Shown here piece after piece: positions 60,823 to 64,000 of a DNA stretch of 64,000 nucleotides (the stretch's first letter is position 1; every line of letters begins with the position of its first letter). Source of the DNA: Methylomonas sp. 11b. GTDB taxonomy: Bacteria; Pseudomonadota; Gammaproteobacteria; Methylococcales; Methylomonadaceae. The translations under genes were made by a program, and so were the position numbers. The stretch spans positions 4,831,741 to 4,895,740 of the forward strand of contig NZ_KI911557.1 of NCBI RefSeq assembly GCF_000515215.1. Reading direction: 5' to 3'. The notes under the pieces were generated by a model. It had not been told where the DNA came from. It saw only the letters and a program-made list of their open reading frames with translations, and ran no database searches.

Positions 60823-63678
60823 TTGATCCGCTGGAAGGTCTATTTGCCAGAGCGAGAGGGACGATTGCAGTTATCGCTTCAAATGGGCAGCACCTTCGTA
60901 GCGACTAGCCGAAAAACAGCATTGCCTGTTAATCCGGTTAGCGTACAATCCAGAGTGCTTATCGATAGTCGTTTCAAACCCACTTCAATCGTTAGTCAGC
61001 AGCCGGCCGCTAAATCATACGTGAGCAGTAACCCGAACAAACAAGCAGCAATTCAAGCGGCACAGCTGCGGCAACTGTTTGCGGCAAGCAATGTGTCATT
61101 GATTAGCAGTACGCTATTGGCGGCGATTCTGGCCTATATGCAGCGCGACATGATTGCGGCCCCCGTGGTGCTCAGTTGGTTGACGCTGATTGTGTTGGTG
61201 GCGGTTTCCCGCACTTTGCTGGTCAAGGCATATCGATCCGCCGCGCCGGAAGTCGGGGAAAGCACTCGGTTCTGGATGAAAAGATTTCGGATTGGGGTGC
61301 TGGCTGTGGGCTTGGTGTGGGGAGCGGCCGGTTTTCTGATGTTTCCGGCCAACAATTCGCAACATCAACTCTTCTTGGTTTTTATGCTGGCGGGTTTGTC
61401 GGCCGGCGGCGTGGTGGCATTTTCCGCCGATCTGCTCAGCGCGGTGCTATTTTCTTTGAGCTCGCTGCTGCCCATCATTGTTCGCTTGTTCATGTCAGGC
61501 AATGGATTGTTTGTGGCGATGAGCGTGGCAGGGTCTTTATACCTGTGCTTCATGGTGATCAGCTTGCGTCGTATCAATCGAAGTATCACCGAGAATATTG
61601 TGCTGCATCTGGATGCCGCGGAAAGAGAGGAGGCCATGCGTATCAGTGAGCAGCGCTATCGCTTGTTGCTGAAACACTCGCCCATCGGTATTTTTCATTA
61701 CGACACCGATCTGATCGTTACTTACTGTAACGAACCGTTCGCCGCTATTTTGCAGAATACCGTCGATAACATTGTCGGATTGGATATTAAGGGGTTTAAA
61801 GACGGTTCAATACTCGCCGCCTTGCATCAGGCATTGAACGGTGAAAAGGTGAGTTATGAAGGCGAATTCCGGCCGGCGCTGGATGCCGCCGGCATAGTGA
61901 TAGACATGATCTGCGCGCCGTCGCGCGACGGTGCCGGCAAAATTGTTGGCGGGATTGCTATTATTCGGGACATCAGCGAGCGTAAGCAGGCGGAAGAAAT
62001 GCTGCGTATCAGCGCCATCGCCTTCGAATCGCAGGCGGCGATGATCGTCACCTCCCCGGACGGAGTGATCCTGCGGGTGAATCGGGCCTTTATCGCGCTG
62101 ACCGGCTACAGCTCGGAAGAAGTGCTGGGCCAAACGCCGCAAATGCTCAACTCCGGGCGCCACGACAAGGGCTTCTTTGCGGCTATGTGGACCGTATTGC
62201 AGGAGACCGGCCATTGGCAAGGCGAAATCTGGAATCGCCGCAAAAACGGCTTGATCGTCGCCGAATGGCTGACGATAGCAGCCGTAGTCGCACCCGATGG
62301 CCGCGTTACCCATTATGTCGGTACATTTTCGGATATTACCGAGAACAAGGAGGCGGTGGCGGAAATCCACCGTTTGGCTTATTACGATCCTTTAACCCAT
62401 TTGCCTAACCGGCGTTTACTGCAAGATCGTTTGGGCCAGGAGTTGGTTGCCGGCGCCCGCAACGGCCTATATGGTGCGATTCTGTTCTTGGATCTGGATA
62501 ATTTCAAGACGCTTAACGACACGCGCGGGCACGATGCCGGTGACCAGTTATTGGTCGAAGTGGCGCGGCGTTTACGCACTAGCGTGCGCGAATGTGACAT
62601 CGTCGGACGCCTGGGTGGCGATGAGTTTTTGGTGTTGCTGGCGGATTTGAGCGCCGATGTCGAGCTTGCCGCGATGCAAACCAAGCAAGTCGGCGAAAAA
62701 CTGTTGGACGCGTTGGCTCATCCTTACGATTTAAACGGCTATGAGTTCCATTGTTCGGCCAGTATCGGCATTCGCTTGTACCGCGATCATGAGGGTGCGG
62801 AAGAATTACTCCGGCACGCCGATCTTGCCATGTATCAAGCCAAAATTGCCGGGCGCAATACCGTGCGCTTCTTCGATCCGAGCATGCAGGCGTTGGCCAC
62901 GGCTCGCGCCGATTTAGAAAAAGATTTGCGCCTTGCTCTGGCTCATAATCAGTTCAAGCTGTATTTTCAACCGCAGATGTATCGAAACCATCAAGTGGTG
63001 GGCGCCGAGGCGCTGTTGCGTTGGCAGCATCCGCAACGCGGATTGGTATCGCCGTTGGAGTTTATTTCCCTGGCGGAAAAAACCAGTTTGATTCTGCCGA
63101 TTGGCCAGTGCGTGTTGGAAGCCGCCTGCACGCAACTGAAGCAGTGGGAGGAACATGCCTATTCGCAGCAGTTTCGGTTAGCCGTCAATGTCAGTGCGCG
63201 CCAGTTTAGATCGGCGGATTTTGTCGAGCAGGTGCGGCGGGCGCTGGATAACAATGGCGTTAACCCGGACTTGCTGGAACTAGAACTGACTGAAAGTCTG
63301 GTACTGGAGAATATCAACGACACTATCCTGAAGATGCATGCACTCAGAGAGATAGGGGTGCGCTTTTCGTTGGACGACTTCGGTACCGGATACTCGTCGT
63401 TTTCCTATCTGACGCAGTTGCCGTTCGACCAGTTAAAAATTGACCGCTCCTTTGTGCATAACATCGGTGTCAAGACCAGCGATGCGGTGATCGTGCAAAC
63501 CATCATCGGCATGGCCCATAACTTGGGGATAGAGGTGATTGCCGAAGGGGTCGAAACCGATGCGCAACGTTTGTTTCTGGAACAGCACGGCTGCCACGCC
63601 TGTCAGGGATTTTTGTTCAGCAAGCCGGTGCCGATAGACGAGTTTATGGCCTGGAGCCGGCGTTTGCCCAAGTGTTAA
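60823..63678 (+). CDS. Membrane PAS-PAS-GGDEF-EAL protein
   Basis: Up to 951 residues. The start is uncertain: TTG 60823 gives the longest form, ATG 60883 or GTG 61021 are possible; the first ~65 residues look poorly conserved. About six spans (~90-260) form an N-terminal membrane sensor. Two PAS domains follow (~275-510), then GGDEF (GGDEF at ~597 with RECD, an RxxD inhibitory site, five residues earlier) and EAL (GAEALLRWQHP, NVSARQF, ELTESLV, LDDFGTGYSS, LKIDRSF, AEGVET). Both catalytic domains look intact. It resembles the GGDEF-EAL half of the 21864 protein. A heme oxygenase gene follows. Confidence 0.9.
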   Translation: MIRWKVYLPEREGRLQLSLQMGSTFVATSRKTALPVNPVSVQSRVLIDSRFKPTSIVSQQPAAKSYVSSNPNKQAAIQAAQLRQLFAASNVSLISSTLLAAILAYMQRDMIAAPVVLSWLTLIVLVAVSRTLLVKAYRSAAPEVGESTRFWMKRFRIGVLAVGLVWGAAGFLMFPANNSQHQLFLVFMLAGLSAGGVVAFSADLLSAVLFSLSSLLPIIVRLFMSGNGLFVAMSVAGSLYLCFMVISLRRINRSITENIVLHLDAAEREEAMRISEQRYRLLLKHSPIGIFHYDTDLIVTYCNEPFAAILQNTVDNIVGLDIKGFKDGSILAALHQALNGEKVSYEGEFRPALDAAGIVIDMICAPSRDGAGKIVGGIAIIRDISERKQAEEMLRISAIAFESQAAMIVTSPDGVILRVNRAFIALTGYSSEEVLGQTPQMLNSGRHDKGFFAAMWTVLQETGHWQGEIWNRRKNGLIVAEWLTIAAVVAPDGRVTHYVGTFSDITENKEAVAEIHRLAYYDPLTHLPNRRLLQDRLGQELVAGARNGLYGAILFLDLDNFKTLNDTRGHDAGDQLLVEVARRLRTSVRECDIVGRLGGDEFLVLLADLSADVELAAMQTKQVGEKLLDALAHPYDLNGYEFHCSASIGIRLYRDHEGAEELLRHADLAMYQAKIAGRNTVRFFDPSMQALATARADLEKDLRLALAHNQFKLYFQPQMYRNHQVVGAEALLRWQHPQRGLVSPLEFISLAEKTSLILPIGQCVLEAACTQLKQWEEHAYSQQFRLAVNVSARQFRSADFVEQVRRALDNNGVNPDLLELELTESLVLENINDTILKMHALREIGVRFSLDDFGTGYSSFSYLTQLPFDQLKIDRSFVHNIGVKTSDAVIVQTIIGMAHNLGIEVIAEGVETDAQRLFLEQHGCHACQGFLFSKPVPIDEFMAWSRRLPKC

Positions 63679-63796
63679 CCCAGCCTGTCAATGTAGCCGC
63701 TCCGGCTATCAGGCCATGCACCTGGCCTTCAGCGGAATTGTTGGTATATTCCCGTTTACTGCTGTTTTTACTAAATAGGGTTTGCCGGGGCTCTGA

Positions 63797-64000
63797 ATGA
63801 AATCGTCCGATACACATCCGTACAATTCCTGGCAGGCAGTCCGCAAGGCGTTGAAAGGCGCAACCGATGACTATCATAACCGCTTAAATCAACACAGTTT
63901 GCTGGTTGGAATAACCCAGACAGGCTATTCACTGGATAAATACCGAAAACTTTTATCCGCTTACTACCATCTCTATCAGGCTTTGGAAGATCGGTTAATT
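63797..64000 (+). CDS. Biliverdin-producing heme oxygenase, N-terminal part
   Basis: The window ends 68 codons into this gene. ATG 63797 starts MKSSDTHPYNSWQAVRKALK, and GATDDYHNRLNQHSLL carries the likely axial heme His. The following YRKLLSAYYHLYQALEDRL fits the bacterial heme oxygenase (BphO/HemO) helix pattern. It opens heme to biliverdin, releasing iron and CO. It follows the GGDEF-EAL gene; what comes after it is outside the window. In many genomes a bacteriophytochrome lies next to such a gene. Confidence 0.7.
   Translation, partial: MKSSDTHPYNSWQAVRKALKGATDDYHNRLNQHSLLVGITQTGYSLDKYRKLLSAYYHLYQALEDRLI

Overview
The window looks like the chromosome of a Gram-negative gammaproteobacterium. 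The closest fit I can infer is a Methylomonas-like methanotroph (Methylococcales): it combines a complete Entner-Doudoroff/oxidative pentose phosphate cluster, a VPLPA-CTERM protein, many TonB-dependent receptors and many c-di-GMP proteins. No methane-oxidation gene lies here, so the assignment is inference. I recognise no rRNA, tRNA, CRISPR array or intact insertion sequence.

Layout. 1-2340: a tandem partial duplication of a yjgN-like/M48 peptidase gene pair, then a Dabb-domain lipoprotein. 2391-8831 (minus): zwf-pgl-edd-gnd-eda, taking glucose-6-phosphate to either pentose phosphates or pyruvate plus glyceraldehyde-3-phosphate. 9036-11597: an AmmeMemoRadiSam set (amrB-amrA divergent from amrS). 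11613-15062: an EAL protein divergent from an operon of OmpA-like, V4R and two Roadblock-like proteins, which I cannot match to a described system. 15349-24593: a TonB-dependent receptor, YfiR, a hybrid histidine kinase and a REC-PAS-GAF-GGDEF-EAL regulator, apparently linking an outer-membrane signal to c-di-GMP. 24892-29727: a CheB-CheR-PAS-kinase-REC fusion. 29877-33363: a lipoprotein methyltransferase, a NifX-like protein and another receptor. 33922-38584: a Fur-box-associated iron island (PiuC-like oxygenase, PepSY membrane protein, Fiu-like receptor) facing two small unknown genes with their own Fur box.

38702-44510 is the accessory part. It holds a decayed peptide-export cassette (C39-ABC transporter with a large internal deletion, an intact M16 peptidase, a truncated HlyD), a MITE-like element next to a cut-off reading frame, a HEPN-like protein, and an SMI1/KNR4 gene with an in-frame stop flanked by attC-like sequences.

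44840-55984 (minus) is a large heme acquisition locus: small Fur-box-proximal gene, hemP, tonB, exbB, exbD, heme receptor, 86-aa protein, PEP-CTERM protein, hmuS, hugZ, hmuT, hmuU, hmuV. It is followed by oxyR divergent from an exported catalase-peroxidase (katG), a DUF2076 protein, a membrane PAS-GGDEF-EAL protein, and the start of a heme oxygenase gene cut by the window edge.

Themes: iron and heme uptake dominate, with four TonB receptors, one TonB-ExbB-ExbD set and three visible Fur boxes. c-di-GMP signalling recurs in three EAL or GGDEF-EAL proteins. Two families of short repeats (about 100-125 bp elements with TTAACCCGGCCC-type ends, and a 30-bp palindrome) sit just outside genes.
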